From assembly GCA_900099715.1 (NCBI GenBank), contig FMTG01000010.1, positions 36,529 through 100,528 of the forward strand: a stretch of DNA of 64,000 nt, read 5' to 3'. The DNA is from Ruminococcaceae bacterium YRB3002 (GTDB lineage: Bacteria; Bacillota; Clostridia; Saccharofermentanales; Saccharofermentanaceae). This document shows, piece after piece, positions 10,101 to 18,086 of this stretch. A program made the translations under genes and the position numbers. Positions within the stretch are counted from its first letter, which is position 1; every line of letters starts with the position of its first letter. The notes under the pieces are model-generated. The model did no database searches. It saw nothing but the letters and a program-made list of their open reading frames with translations, and was not told where the DNA came from.

Positions 10101-10313
10101 ACTCTTGATTCGCTCTTTATCGATGAGGGGTTTGGAACGCTTGACGGTATGCATCTGGATAAGACTATGGAAGTCCTCAAGAGCCTTACTAACGGAGGCG
10201 ACAGACTGGTGGGTGTCATCTCGCACGTGGATTCCATAGATTCACACTTCACGCATAAGGTGCACGTAGAGAAGCATAACAGCGCAAGCGTCATAAAGGT
10301 AATCACCGGCTGA
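7128..10313 (+). CDS. sbcC: SbcC, ATPase subunit of the SbcCD complex (1061 aa)
   Basis: SMC-like ATPase. The N-terminus has Walker A DGDIGAGKTTIFDA (near residues 32-45). A Q-loop LAQGEFKEFL follows. The centre is two long Glu/Lys-rich coiled-coil arms separated by the zinc hook CPVCGTHL (about residue 531). The C-terminus has the ABC signature LSGGETFLASLALAL (about residue 963) and Walker B LFIDEGFGTLD. The complex opens DNA ends, hairpins and cruciforms. That is worth noting because the window holds several strong inverted repeats (40797, 59823) that such a nuclease can attack. Start ATG overlaps sbcD by 4 bp. Confidence 0.95.
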   Translation: MRPLKLRMKAFISYKDEQTIDFTQFDKGLFIIDGDIGAGKTTIFDAISFALFGEASGSDRKSDYEVLHCNLVPKSVDTEVEFLFSQSGKEYRIVRTIHFPKKRGTENEYQKGEPDGAWIYDPDCIDPIKGPSKVTDRVNEIIGLNKDQFSKIIMLAQGEFKEFLKSGTDKKYEILKKIFDTSVYERYQNMIALAYSRMDAKRSGCKQAIENYMESVFTKPDPEEGFDCEMFLPGAAELLESLEKLVAADQKKYDELEAEYQAKQAEVVKLNKDHAAAESVNRDIDELETFRAHLTDLEARTDEMKTLKGRYDSVYVVVNKLLNLISKQKELKTKDGNLDADIAECKSVFESVEKELKAAREAVEADKDSVLKVESITKGIAAKEALMHLYDEYDGLIDSITERIEKLKRDNAALEQKKKELEESDAALGAASEEKATLAGSEEAMITANGLVESCTGRLNTYKDLVSRVGKIREMETANGELGEKLEELKRKAVEANRDYTSKYESFLGNQAAILADKTGKKLNECGEADCPVCGTHLVRGILIRFAKAEGDVVSEDDVNSAREKAAQAEKERAACETEHKSSQSVIDTLKAPAVSIGKNLFGDDIEWKVLGSEGFLESKGIELDNELSALKEDASAKTSAHKRSVELDGIINDLNKRIAEIEGEKKALEVSIEKETEELKSWQSNAESKKSKLEFDSKTEAMDKISRMSAEAVRLQEVINSHIKAENELSVKFTAAQTALNEKIEQKESLAKEIASNNEALNNALAANSFSTVNDAAAIIDGIEDPDEWIKDTGKAINDYNYDVTNTREKITSLEEKTAGKTKVVLADLEEKIEAAEKASDACRERAGNRKMLLDNHKATLDLVREKKAEHSSTEKAWEIIQDLNDLAVGTSAVGGKLSFERYIMGAFFEEILERANYRLDDLTGGCFQLKLKTTADKASSLAGIDVEIVNLDADAVLSKTGLSGGETFLASLALALGLSDVAQSRYGGQTLDSLFIDEGFGTLDGMHLDKTMEVLKSLTNGGDRLVGVISHVDSIDSHFTHKVHVEKHNSASVIKVITG

Positions 10314-10335
10314 CAGGTGACGTCCGGGCTTACGC

Positions 10336-11328
10336 TTACATAGAGCTCTTCTTCAATGCCTCCAAGCGCTTCCTTAGCTCTGCCAGTTCAGACAATGAGT
10401 CATTCGAACTCTTTGAGGAAGAATCCTTGGAGGCAGGCTTGAGCTCGGAGACGGTGCCCTTTGTGCCCTCGGTGACCGGATCGATTATGCTGGTCTTGGC
10501 AGGCCTTGGCTGATCCGGTGAAGAGGCACCTTGTGCAGGCGCGGGCGAGTCAATACTGTGTGCAATATCCCTGAGGAATTTGGCAGGAGAGATAAGTGAC
10601 GGTGCAGTCTGGGACTGGGGAACGGGAATCGTATCTGATACGCGTCTGCCGTTATGGATGAAGAATAGTGCGTTGGTGACAGCCTTGATCCCGGTTATGC
10701 CCATTGCAAGTTCGCAGTTAAGGGAATTGCCGAATGACAGTTCAGGCTTGGATGATTCTCTGTGAGCATCGATCCAGGTAATCCCGGTATTGTCGCAGAA
10801 CAGTGCTTTGCCGCCTGTCAGTTCGCAGTCCTTGACGTAGATAGATGCATCAAAGCAGTTATGGAGCTTCCTGGCAGCACGTTCGAAGTCGTATACCGTG
10901 CGGCACTCGAAGCAGGCAAGGAGCTCCAGCTCAAGATGATTGATCACTATGTGCGTTGACATGTCAAAGATGGCGGTGGAGATGACATTATATGTCTCTT
11001 CTGTCATCCAGACTTCTCCTCTGTCGGAGATGATAGAAGGATCCGATACTATGATCGAAGGAGAAGCCGCCGCTACACGTGAAGCTATCAGTGACGCATT
11101 CATCGCATCCCTGATGAATCCGATAAATACAGCATCGGGTGTTGATTCACCAAAGCAGTAATCGAGAGTGTCCGCTATCTGGCCTGACTCGGTGGAACCG
11201 TCCTCGTGTATGAATTCACTTATGGCAATAAAGGGCTCCATCTCATACGCCTTGATGGTCGTGACTGCACGCTTAACATCAAGGTGTGTACCCTCGTAAG
11301 TATCAGAAATGGACAAAATGCTCCTCAT
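10336..11328 (-). CDS. degenerate ThiD/PfkB-like protein with Ser/Pro-rich tail (330 aa), probable pseudoenzyme
   Basis: The first ~230 residues align by eye with hydroxymethylpyrimidine phosphate kinase ThiD. LSISDTYEG sits where ThiD has the GTDPSGGAG substrate loop. DAVFIGFIRD corresponds to the KIGML strand, VSDPSIISDRGE to VxDPVMxxxSG, and YVKDCELTGG to the KGGH strand. SFGNSLNCELAMG replaces the HGTGCTLSAA anion-hole motif. The Gly-rich loop is lost and only the Cys of GTGC remains, so ThiD activity looks unlikely. The remaining ~100 residues are Ser/Pro/Lys-rich and end in a short helical LAELRKRLEALKK segment. No thiamine biosynthesis gene is nearby, though a TPP riboswitch-thiT lies 29 kb away. 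It ends 22 bp from the convergent sbcC end. A sensor or regulator role is possible but unproven. Confidence 0.6.
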   Translation of the reverse strand: MRSILSISDTYEGTHLDVKRAVTTIKAYEMEPFIAISEFIHEDGSTESGQIADTLDYCFGESTPDAVFIGFIRDAMNASLIASRVAAASPSIIVSDPSIISDRGEVWMTEETYNVISTAIFDMSTHIVINHLELELLACFECRTVYDFERAARKLHNCFDASIYVKDCELTGGKALFCDNTGITWIDAHRESSKPELSFGNSLNCELAMGITGIKAVTNALFFIHNGRRVSDTIPVPQSQTAPSLISPAKFLRDIAHSIDSPAPAQGASSPDQPRPAKTSIIDPVTEGTKGTVSELKPASKDSSSKSSNDSLSELAELRKRLEALKKSSM

Positions 11329-11406
11329 AGATAGCCTGCCAAGTTACATAGAATTGCACAAATATAGTGTCGCACTTATATAGTTCAATAACAAGGCAAA
11401 TAAAAA

Positions 11407-11451
11407 TGCCAAAGTGCTTAATTTTGCGCGGGCAATTTCGGTACTTTGGCA
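11407..11451. repeat. inverted repeat TGCCAAAGT / ACTTTGGCA between two leftward genes
   Basis: TGCCAAAGT (11407-11415) and its exact complement (11443-11451) are separated by 27 bases. They lie between the end of the glycosyltransferase gene and the start of the ThiD-like gene, both leftward. It could be a weak terminator, an operator or an RNA hairpin. There is no clean T-run. Confidence 0.45.
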
Positions 11452-11478
11452 AATTGCATCCGGAGAGGATGAAGGAGG

Positions 11479-12738
11479 TCAGTTAACCTGCACTTTTACT
11501 TTGTGCACGATCGGCTTCCAGCCGGGGTTGATAAACATTGCGGCAAAGGCGATGGGTATGTATGTGAACATGAACAGCGGGAAAGTGAATGCTGACAGGA
11601 GCTTCCTGACCGGTGCTGCGTTGATGCTGTTCCACTCTGTTACAAGTGTGATACCGCCCAGAACAAACAGGAGCGCATAGGCATTGAATAATGTCTCACC
11701 GACTGACAGAAGTGCAATCGTTATATCTCCGCCGGCAAGCGCACCGCCAATGCCAAGGGCAACGTTACAGCATATTGAAGTGGCTGTCAGGATAAATGCA
11801 GGCAGGATGTTCATTGCCATATCAAAGCAGGAGAAATCTCCCTTGGCAGCATTGATAAGGAGCGTCTTTCCGTAATCCCTGATAACCTGCAGATAGCCTC
11901 TTGCCCAGCGCATTCTCTGTCTGACAGACTGCCTGAATCCGGTGGGCTGTTCATCGTAGAGAACGGCAGATCTGCAGAATGCGATCCTTTTGCCTTTGCA
12001 GACCTGATCAATGGTAAACTCGATGTCCTCGGTAAGCAGGTGGAATGGCCATCCGCCCAGTTCGTCTATCGTCTCCTGATCGAAGAAGAATCCCGTTCCG
12101 GACACTGCCGCAGAGGAACTTATCATGTTGCGGGGATAGTTCAGGTACATTGATTCTCTCAGGAACCACAGGCTGTATCCGGCACTGATCCAGTTATCCC
12201 CGTAATTCTTTGAGTTCCTGTAGCTGGTTATTATGCTGTTGCCGTCCATGTGACACTTATGCATCTCCATGATGTATTCACGATCCAGGACATTGTCAGC
12301 GTCTATAACAAAATACCCCTCGAAACCATCCGGGAAATCCCTTCTGATATATCTGAGCAGCGCATCGAGGGCATAACCCTTGCCGATCTGCGTGGCTGAT
12401 CTTCTGGTATATACGACGGCACCCTTCTCCATGGCGACCTCGACAGTATTATCAGTACAGTTGTCAGCCATCACGAAAACAGTAACCTTATCACCCGGAT
12501 AGCTCTGCAGACGGATACTGTCGATCAGATCTCCGATGACTTCGCTCTCGTTGCGCGCGCAGATGAGGACGGCGTATTCACTGTCTGTATCAATGTCCCC
12601 GCCGGACGTTCCCGATATCTCCTCTTTACCCTTATTCCTTCTGCAAAGAAGAGATATCGGGACATATAAAAACTGATATGAATAGCACAATGTGAATATG
12701 ATCGCGATGATATAGTTGATCATTTTTAAGGTTTCCAT
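11479..12738 (-). CDS. membrane-bound family 2 glycosyltransferase, processive type (419 aa)
   Basis: Cellulose synthase/hyaluronan synthase-like enzyme that probably polymerises or exports an extracellular polysaccharide. It begins with a membrane segment (IIAIIFTLCYSYQFLYVPISLL). The GT-A catalytic core follows: LICARNESEVI, MADNCTDNT, the DxD motif DADN near residue 145, TED, and QRMRWARG (the QxxRW motif of processive enzymes) near residue 272. The C-terminus has several hydrophobic helices. Five more N-terminal residues are possible from an ATG at 12753. That ATG immediately precedes GGAGG, which is spaced 8 bases from the ATG at 12738, so 12738 is chosen. Product unknown. It is divergent from the two-component system, which may control it. 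Confidence 0.85.
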   Translation of the reverse strand: METLKMINYIIAIIFTLCYSYQFLYVPISLLCRRNKGKEEISGTSGGDIDTDSEYAVLICARNESEVIGDLIDSIRLQSYPGDKVTVFVMADNCTDNTVEVAMEKGAVVYTRRSATQIGKGYALDALLRYIRRDFPDGFEGYFVIDADNVLDREYIMEMHKCHMDGNSIITSYRNSKNYGDNWISAGYSLWFLRESMYLNYPRNMISSSAAVSGTGFFFDQETIDELGGWPFHLLTEDIEFTIDQVCKGKRIAFCRSAVLYDEQPTGFRQSVRQRMRWARGYLQVIRDYGKTLLINAAKGDFSCFDMAMNILPAFILTATSICCNVALGIGGALAGGDITIALLSVGETLFNAYALLFVLGGITLVTEWNSINAAPVRKLLSAFTFPLFMFTYIPIAFAAMFINPGWKPIVHKVKVQVN

Positions 12739-12803
12739 TTTCAGCACCTCCATATTTGCAGCAGTTTCTGCTCCTTATGATCAAAGTGTATCCCTGACCC
12801 CGA

Positions 12804-12866
12804 TTAAGAAAAAAGCGGGCAAAGCATTAAGAATTTCTTAACTCCGGTAACTTAAGAAATTCTTAA
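12804..12866. promoter_or_regulatory. palindromic TTAAGAA boxes upstream of the response-regulator gene
   Basis: Two near-identical 15-bp palindromes, TTAAGAATTTCTTAA (12827-12841) and TTAAGAAATTCTTAA (12852-12866), are spaced 25 bp apart. A TTAAGAA half-site (12804-12810) lies one further step upstream. They precede a TAAAAT -10 (12903-12908) that has no good -35. This arrangement fits autoregulation by the OmpR-type regulator encoded next, and possibly control of the divergent glycosyltransferase. Confidence 0.55.
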
Positions 12867-12947
12867 TCTCTTTGGTGATTTCTTTTTAATGCGAAGATGA
12901 AGTAAAATACATCTGACAATGAAGATATGAGAGGAAGGCCCTGACAT

Positions 12948-13646
12948 ATGCCTAATATACTGATCTGCGACGACGAGAAAGATATCGTAAATGCTCTTAA
13001 GATATATCTGTCAGATCCTGACTATGCTTTATTCACTGCTTCCAACGGACGTGAAGCCGTAGAGTGCGTGAAGGATAATGAGATCCATCTCGTTCTGATG
13101 GATATCATGATGCCTGTCATGGACGGGATCGAAGCGATGGCTAAGATCAGGGAGGACAGCAATGTTCCCATAATACTTCTTACGGCCAAGAGTGAGGATG
13201 CCGATAAGATCCTGGGGCTTAATGTCGGTGCTGATGATTACATAACGAAGCCCTTTAATCCGCTCGAAGTGTCGGCAAGAGTGAAGTCGCAGCTGAGAAG
13301 ATACCTGAAGTTCGGTTCCGGTGCTGTGGCTTCTGAGAAGTTTGTCATCGGAGGGATCGAGCTTGATGACAGGACAAAGGAGGTGCTTCTGGACGGTGAA
13401 CAGGTTCAGCTTACCCCAAAGGAGTTCGATATCCTGAAGCTGTTTATGTCACATCCGGGAGAGGTTTTCGCGCCGAAAGACATATACAGGGAAGTGTGGG
13501 GTGAGGATCCGCTGGGTCAGGATGGAACCGTGGCGGTGCATATAAGGCATCTGCGGGAGAAGATCGAGATCGATCCGGCGAACCCGAGACATATTAAGGT
13601 TGTTTTCGGACAGGGGTATAAGATAGATAAGGGGAGAACAGTATGA
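12948..13646 (+). CDS. OmpR/VanR-type response regulator (232 aa)
   Basis: The receiver domain has the acidic pair D8/D9, the phosphoacceptor D52 (VLMDIMMPVMDG), T79 and K101 (DDYITKPF). A C-terminal winged helix of the OmpR class follows (VQLTPKEFDILKLFMSHPGE ... TVAVHIRHLREKIE ... VFGQGYKI). It overlaps the histidine kinase gene by 4 bp (ATGA), so the two form a two-component system. An AGGAAGG ribosome binding site lies upstream. The TTAAGAA boxes in its promoter region are candidate binding sites. Signal unknown. Confidence 0.9.
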   Translation: MPNILICDDEKDIVNALKIYLSDPDYALFTASNGREAVECVKDNEIHLVLMDIMMPVMDGIEAMAKIREDSNVPIILLTAKSEDADKILGLNVGADDYITKPFNPLEVSARVKSQLRRYLKFGSGAVASEKFVIGGIELDDRTKEVLLDGEQVQLTPKEFDILKLFMSHPGEVFAPKDIYREVWGEDPLGQDGTVAVHIRHLREKIEIDPANPRHIKVVFGQGYKIDKGRTV

Positions 13647-15496
13647 GAAAGTTTGTAAGGACGCTGGCGGGGAAGTTTACGTTCTTCGCACTGTGCGTAC
13701 TGATGACAGTGCTGATGGGAACGTCCATAGGCGGCATTGTGGTCATGATGAACGAGGGATACTATACGAGATCCGAAGAGTATTACAAACAGAGTATCGT
13801 CTCGACGGATGCTGAACAGATGGTGGATGATTTCTGCTATGAGGCATCGGAGCATCTGAATTCTTCGCAGGGCGGCTCAGCGGGACCGGTCACGATCGGC
13901 AAATCCTCGGTCAATACTAACCTGGCTTTTGAACTGCTGGATATGGATGGGAATATCCTTGCAAGAACTGGTACGCGTGACAGGATAACCGATACAGAAC
14001 CTGTAACTGTTTTCCGCAGGGATAACGGGATGAAGGTGAACTGTTACATGGATAACGAACTCCCTGCCTTTGATAATATCAGGACACACATCAAACTGTT
14101 TCAGGCGACTTACGCGATAAGATATGTAGCATTTATAATCGCGGCGGCATCCATCATACTTGCAGTTATCTGCTTTGTGATCCTGATGAATGCATCTGCA
14201 AAACAGCCCGGTTGCGAGGAGCTCCGTCCGGGACTTCTTCACGGAATGCCGTTCGATCTGATGCTGTTCCTGGCGGGTATTCTTATATCGGGTATCGTGA
14301 CGGCATACTTTTTTATATGTTCCAACATGGGAGGGGCAATATATATCACTATCGGAATCGGTATCAGTATAGCCGTATGTTCCATCGTACTTGGTCTGTG
14401 CATGAGTGCAGCTGCGAGAATGAAGGATCATACATTGTTCCGCAATACTCTCATATACATAGTCCTGCGGTTCATCGGAAATCTGCTAAAGGGTATTCCC
14501 ATGATCCCCAGGACAGTTCTGGTCCTTATTCTGCTGGTGCTCTCGGAGGTGCTGTCCATATTCCTGCTGGCGAAGAGTGCTCTTATCTTTACAGCGTTTA
14601 ATATACTGAGATTTATCATTATCGTTCCCTTTGTGATGTATCTGACCCAGACTCTCAAAAAACTGTCTATGAGCGGCAAGGCTCTGGCAACAGGAGATCT
14701 GTCATATCATACTGACACGTCCAGATGGCATTTCCTGCCTGACTGCCGTGTCCACGGAAATAACCTTAACAGTATTGCGGCAGGAATGAACGTTGCCGTG
14801 GAGGAACGCCTTAAGAGCGAACGCATGAAGACGGAACTGATCACAAATGTGTCGCACGATATAAAGACGCCGCTGACGTCGATCATCAACTATGCAGGTC
14901 TTATCTCATCAGAGCCCTGCGATAATCCGAGGATAACCGAGTATTCGGAAGTGCTCGTCCGCCAGTCAGACCGTCTCAAGAGACTCATAGAAGACCTCGT
15001 AGAAGCCTCGAAAGCCTCGACGGGCAACCTTGAAGTCCACCTCGCGCCGTGTGATGCGTCAGTATTTGTCTCACAGGCTTCAGGGGAATATGAGGAGAAG
15101 CTCAGCCGCTCCGATCTTACGATGATCACAAAGGTTCCCGAGGGCGAGGTCAGGATCATGGCTGACGGAAGGCGCATGTGGAGGATCTTCGACAACCTGA
15201 TGAACAATATCTGCAAATATGCACAGCAAGGCACCAGAGTCTATCTGTCCCTTGAAGTCGTTGACGGTTTTGCCGAATTCGTGTTTAAGAATACATCCGC
15301 GGCGCCCCTCGATATGAGTGAAGATGAACTCATGGAGAGGTTTACAAGGGGAGATGCATCCCGCAACAGCGGTATCGAAGGTAATGGCCTGGGGCTCTCG
15401 ATTGCGAAGAGCATGGCTGAACTTCAGAAGGGTACTTTGAGTATAAATATAGATGGAGATCTATTCAAAGCAATACTGAGGTTTCCTGTGGTATAA
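13643..15496 (+). CDS. sensor histidine kinase with polytopic membrane input region (617 aa)
   Basis: HisKA-HATPase kinase paired with the preceding regulator. Residues 1-35 contain a membrane anchor. A ~120-residue probable extracellular region follows, then roughly six hydrophobic helices (about residues 155-340), more than in a simple VanS-type sensor. The H-box VSHDIKTPLTSIINYAG places the phosphoacceptor at His405. The ATP-binding domain shows N-box NNICKYA, and GNGLGLSIAKSMAEL for the G boxes. Start ATG overlaps the response-regulator stop. The multi-pass core could sense membrane or cell-wall stress. The glycosyltransferase upstream is a plausible target, which is inference. Confidence 0.9.
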   Translation: MRKFVRTLAGKFTFFALCVLMTVLMGTSIGGIVVMMNEGYYTRSEEYYKQSIVSTDAEQMVDDFCYEASEHLNSSQGGSAGPVTIGKSSVNTNLAFELLDMDGNILARTGTRDRITDTEPVTVFRRDNGMKVNCYMDNELPAFDNIRTHIKLFQATYAIRYVAFIIAAASIILAVICFVILMNASAKQPGCEELRPGLLHGMPFDLMLFLAGILISGIVTAYFFICSNMGGAIYITIGIGISIAVCSIVLGLCMSAAARMKDHTLFRNTLIYIVLRFIGNLLKGIPMIPRTVLVLILLVLSEVLSIFLLAKSALIFTAFNILRFIIIVPFVMYLTQTLKKLSMSGKALATGDLSYHTDTSRWHFLPDCRVHGNNLNSIAAGMNVAVEERLKSERMKTELITNVSHDIKTPLTSIINYAGLISSEPCDNPRITEYSEVLVRQSDRLKRLIEDLVEASKASTGNLEVHLAPCDASVFVSQASGEYEEKLSRSDLTMITKVPEGEVRIMADGRRMWRIFDNLMNNICKYAQQGTRVYLSLEVVDGFAEFVFKNTSAAPLDMSEDELMERFTRGDASRNSGIEGNGLGLSIAKSMAELQKGTLSINIDGDLFKAILRFPVV

Positions 15497-15541
15497 TCAG
15501 TAATTATAGATACTGCGATACTGCAATGGGAGGAACTGACG

Positions 15542-15811
15542 ATGAGCAAGAATGTACCTGATAACTATCAGCCTATCAGCATGTGGGGTTACTTCGGTTA
15601 TGAACTTCTGTTCAATATCCCCGTCATCGGCTGGCTGATCCTTCTGATCTTCGCGTTGGGAGGTGCATCCAACATAAACGTGAGGAACTTTGCAAGATCG
15701 AAGTTCTGTGTGTTTATTATCTACGTTATCATTTTCGCGCTGGTCGCCCTGCTTGGCGGAAGTGGTGCCCTCGTAGAGTATATCTCCAGAGCAGCTTCCA
15801 GTATGGGCTGA
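15542..15811 (+). CDS. small two-helix membrane protein (89 aa)
   Basis: Two hydrophobic stretches (IPVIGWLILLIFALGG and FIIYVIIFALVALLGG) flank a polar INVRNFARSKF loop. GGAGG lies about 9 bases before the ATG. It follows the kinase gene by 45 bp and is probably in the same transcript. I do not recognise a named family. The Trp/Tyr-rich start (SMWGYFGYELLFNIPVIG) is conserved-looking rather than random. It ends flush against the convergent prepilin peptidase gene. Confidence 0.7.
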   Translation: MSKNVPDNYQPISMWGYFGYELLFNIPVIGWLILLIFALGGASNINVRNFARSKFCVFIIYVIIFALVALLGGSGALVEYISRAASSMG

Positions 15812-16408
15812 TTACCACCAGATAACAAGTCTTATAAACTGTTCGCCGAACAGTGATGCTATACCGAGTCCGTACACAAGGAAAGGTGCGATCCTTATCT
15901 TGGAGTGCGGATCTGCTTTGCGGAGAAGAAGGAGATACATTCCGTAGAACCCTGACAGGAACATGCCTATAACTACGCCTGTAACGGCGTAGCGCCAGCC
16001 GAGAAATAATCCCGCTGCAGCCATCAGCTTGATGTCGCCGCCGCCGAATGCCCCGTTTACTATAAGCGATAGTATGAGCATCGGAACGGATATGCATACG
16101 GCTCCGATAAGATGTGAGAGGATGGTGCCGGAAGAGAAGTCACCGTTTACGACGATAAAAACCACTCCAAGTACGGCGATGGCTATAACGAGCAGATCGG
16201 GGATTATGCCTGCATTTATATCTGCCACCCCGCATGCAACTAGAAGAAGCAGGAACAGCGTGATAAATATCCCGGTAACGTTGAATCCGCACACATATAT
16301 TCCCGCAAAAACAGCGACCGCCGCGAATATATAAAATACAGGCGACGGTACGCTTCGTAATTCTCTTAAAAGCTTTTGCAACAGATTGCCGGAATCCTCA
16401 GTCGTCAT
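15812..16408 (-). CDS. type IV prepilin peptidase, A24 catalytic domain only (198 aa)
   Basis: Membrane aspartyl protease that removes the leader from type IV prepilins. The two catalytic Asp regions are ADINAGIIPDLL and GGGDIKLMAAAGLFLG (the GxGD motif), among about six hydrophobic segments. At 198 residues it lacks the N-terminal zinc/methyltransferase domain of full-length PilD, so it resembles the TadV/CpaA and Gram-positive short forms. N-methylation of pilins by this enzyme is not expected. The gene overlaps the pilB-like stop by 11 bp and is the last gene of the leftward pilus operon. Confidence 0.88.
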   Translation of the reverse strand: MTTEDSGNLLQKLLRELRSVPSPVFYIFAAVAVFAGIYVCGFNVTGIFITLFLLLLVACGVADINAGIIPDLLVIAIAVLGVVFIVVNGDFSSGTILSHLIGAVCISVPMLILSLIVNGAFGGGDIKLMAAAGLFLGWRYAVTGVVIGMFLSGFYGMYLLLLRKADPHSKIRIAPFLVYGLGIASLFGEQFIRLVIWW

Positions 16409-18083
16409 TATAAGCTACTCGCTCAAGCTCTTCCATTGAGGTAATACCCTTTGCAACCAGGATCTCGGCAGCCATCCTTAGTGTCTTCATGTTCTGGTTC
16501 TTGATCGCGTACTGCTTCATCTCTTCAGCTTCAGCTCCTGCAGCGATCATCTTACGCATAGGTTTATCTATAACAAGGATCTCGTGAATAGCTGTACGTC
16601 CCAGATAACCGGAATTGTGGCACTGACCGCATCCGGTACCTTTCCTGGCACCCGGTATGTCATGTCCGAGGAACTCGATCTGCCTTTCAGTAAGCGGTTC
16701 GGGTCTTGCACAGTATGGACATACTTTACGCATAAGTCTTTGAGCGACGACTCCTACGAGTGCTGACGAAAGCATGTATGGTTCGGCTCCGATATCGATA
16801 AGTCTTACGATAGTGGAAGCCGCGTCATTAGTATGCAGTGTTGATAACACCAGGTGACCTGTAATAGCGGCACGGATGGAAATGGATGCAGTCTCAGCAT
16901 CACGCGTCTCACCGACCATTATGACGTCAGGGTCCTGACGCATGAGAGCTCTCAGACCGACTTCGAAAGTCAATCCTGCAGTAGGGTGTACCTGCACCTG
17001 ATTAAGACGCGGCAGGTTCTTCTCGACAGGGTCCTCGATGGTGCTGATGTTGATCGGCTTCTGTGACAGTGAGCCGAGAGCATTATACAGTGTCGTAGAC
17101 TTACCTGAACCCGTAGGACCTGTGATATAGATAAGGCCGTTAGGGGACATGAGCATCTTGACAAATTTGTCGTAGCACTCCTGATCCATACCGAAAGTGG
17201 TATTGTTATCTATATTGACGGCTGACATGATAAGTCTCATAACGACTTTCTCACCGAATACGGTAGGAATAACGTTAACACGGACGTTAACGATCTGTCC
17301 CTGGATCCTTACTCTGAAGTGACCATCCTGAGGGATACGGCGCTCCGCAATATCCATCTCGCCCATGATCTTGATCCTGGCAACGAGAGAATCCTGAACG
17401 TTCTTCTGCAATGTGATGTAGTCGAGGAGAGTACCATCGATTCGCATCCTTACGACAACGTTAGTCTCGAAGGGCTCAATGTGAATGTCGGAGGCGTTGT
17501 CCTGGAATGCCTTATCGAGCAGGGAGTTAACAAGGTTGATGATAGGTGCATCATCAGATCCGGCGCTTGTATCGATGACGAGTTCATCCATGTTCACGCC
17601 GGTAGTGTTAGCGTTGGCGTGCTCAGCTGCGAGCTGGGCCTTGATGCCTGCATAATGGTAATCAATAGCGTCCTTGAGGGGTTGTTCCTCAACTATAACG
17701 GCTCTTACAGGCATACCTATCGTCTGTCTGATATCCTCGATGGCATAGAGATTCAGAGGGTCGTTAACAGCAAGAATGACCTCACCGTTATCCTGACCGA
17801 TAGGGAGCATCATGTACTGCTCTGCCATCTGCTTGGGGATGAGCTTAACTGTATCGGTATCGATCGAGTATGAACTCAGATCGATATATTTCATATCCAG
17901 TCTGTCGGCAAGTGCACGGAGCATCTGAAGCTCTGTAACATAGCCCATCTCCAGGAGAACCTGACCGATACGCTTGCCGCCGGACTCCTTCTGTATTCCA
18001 AGAGCTTCCTTCAACTGATCCTCGGTAATATATCCTGCCGAGACCATCAGATCGCCTATTCGGATCTTAGAATTGTCTGCCAT
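16398..18083 (-). CDS. pilB: PilB/GspE-type pilus assembly ATPase (561 aa)
   Basis: Hexameric ATPase that powers pilus extension from the cytoplasm. An N-terminal GspE/MshEN domain spans about residues 1-150. The core has Walker A TGPTGSGKST (about 321-330), the Asp box TIEDPVE, Walker B DPDVIMVGETRD and the His box TGHLVLSTLHTNDA. The zinc tetracysteine is CPYC ... CGQC. Length is typical. No PilT retraction ATPase is seen in this window. The ORF starts 3 bp after the upstream pilO-like gene. Confidence 0.95.
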   Translation of the reverse strand: MADNSKIRIGDLMVSAGYITEDQLKEALGIQKESGGKRIGQVLLEMGYVTELQMLRALADRLDMKYIDLSSYSIDTDTVKLIPKQMAEQYMMLPIGQDNGEVILAVNDPLNLYAIEDIRQTIGMPVRAVIVEEQPLKDAIDYHYAGIKAQLAAEHANANTTGVNMDELVIDTSAGSDDAPIINLVNSLLDKAFQDNASDIHIEPFETNVVVRMRIDGTLLDYITLQKNVQDSLVARIKIMGEMDIAERRIPQDGHFRVRIQGQIVNVRVNVIPTVFGEKVVMRLIMSAVNIDNNTTFGMDQECYDKFVKMLMSPNGLIYITGPTGSGKSTTLYNALGSLSQKPINISTIEDPVEKNLPRLNQVQVHPTAGLTFEVGLRALMRQDPDVIMVGETRDAETASISIRAAITGHLVLSTLHTNDAASTIVRLIDIGAEPYMLSSALVGVVAQRLMRKVCPYCARPEPLTERQIEFLGHDIPGARKGTGCGQCHNSGYLGRTAIHEILVIDKPMRKMIAAGAEAEEMKQYAIKNQNMKTLRMAAEILVAKGITSMEELERVAYNDD

Positions 18084-18086
18084 TTA

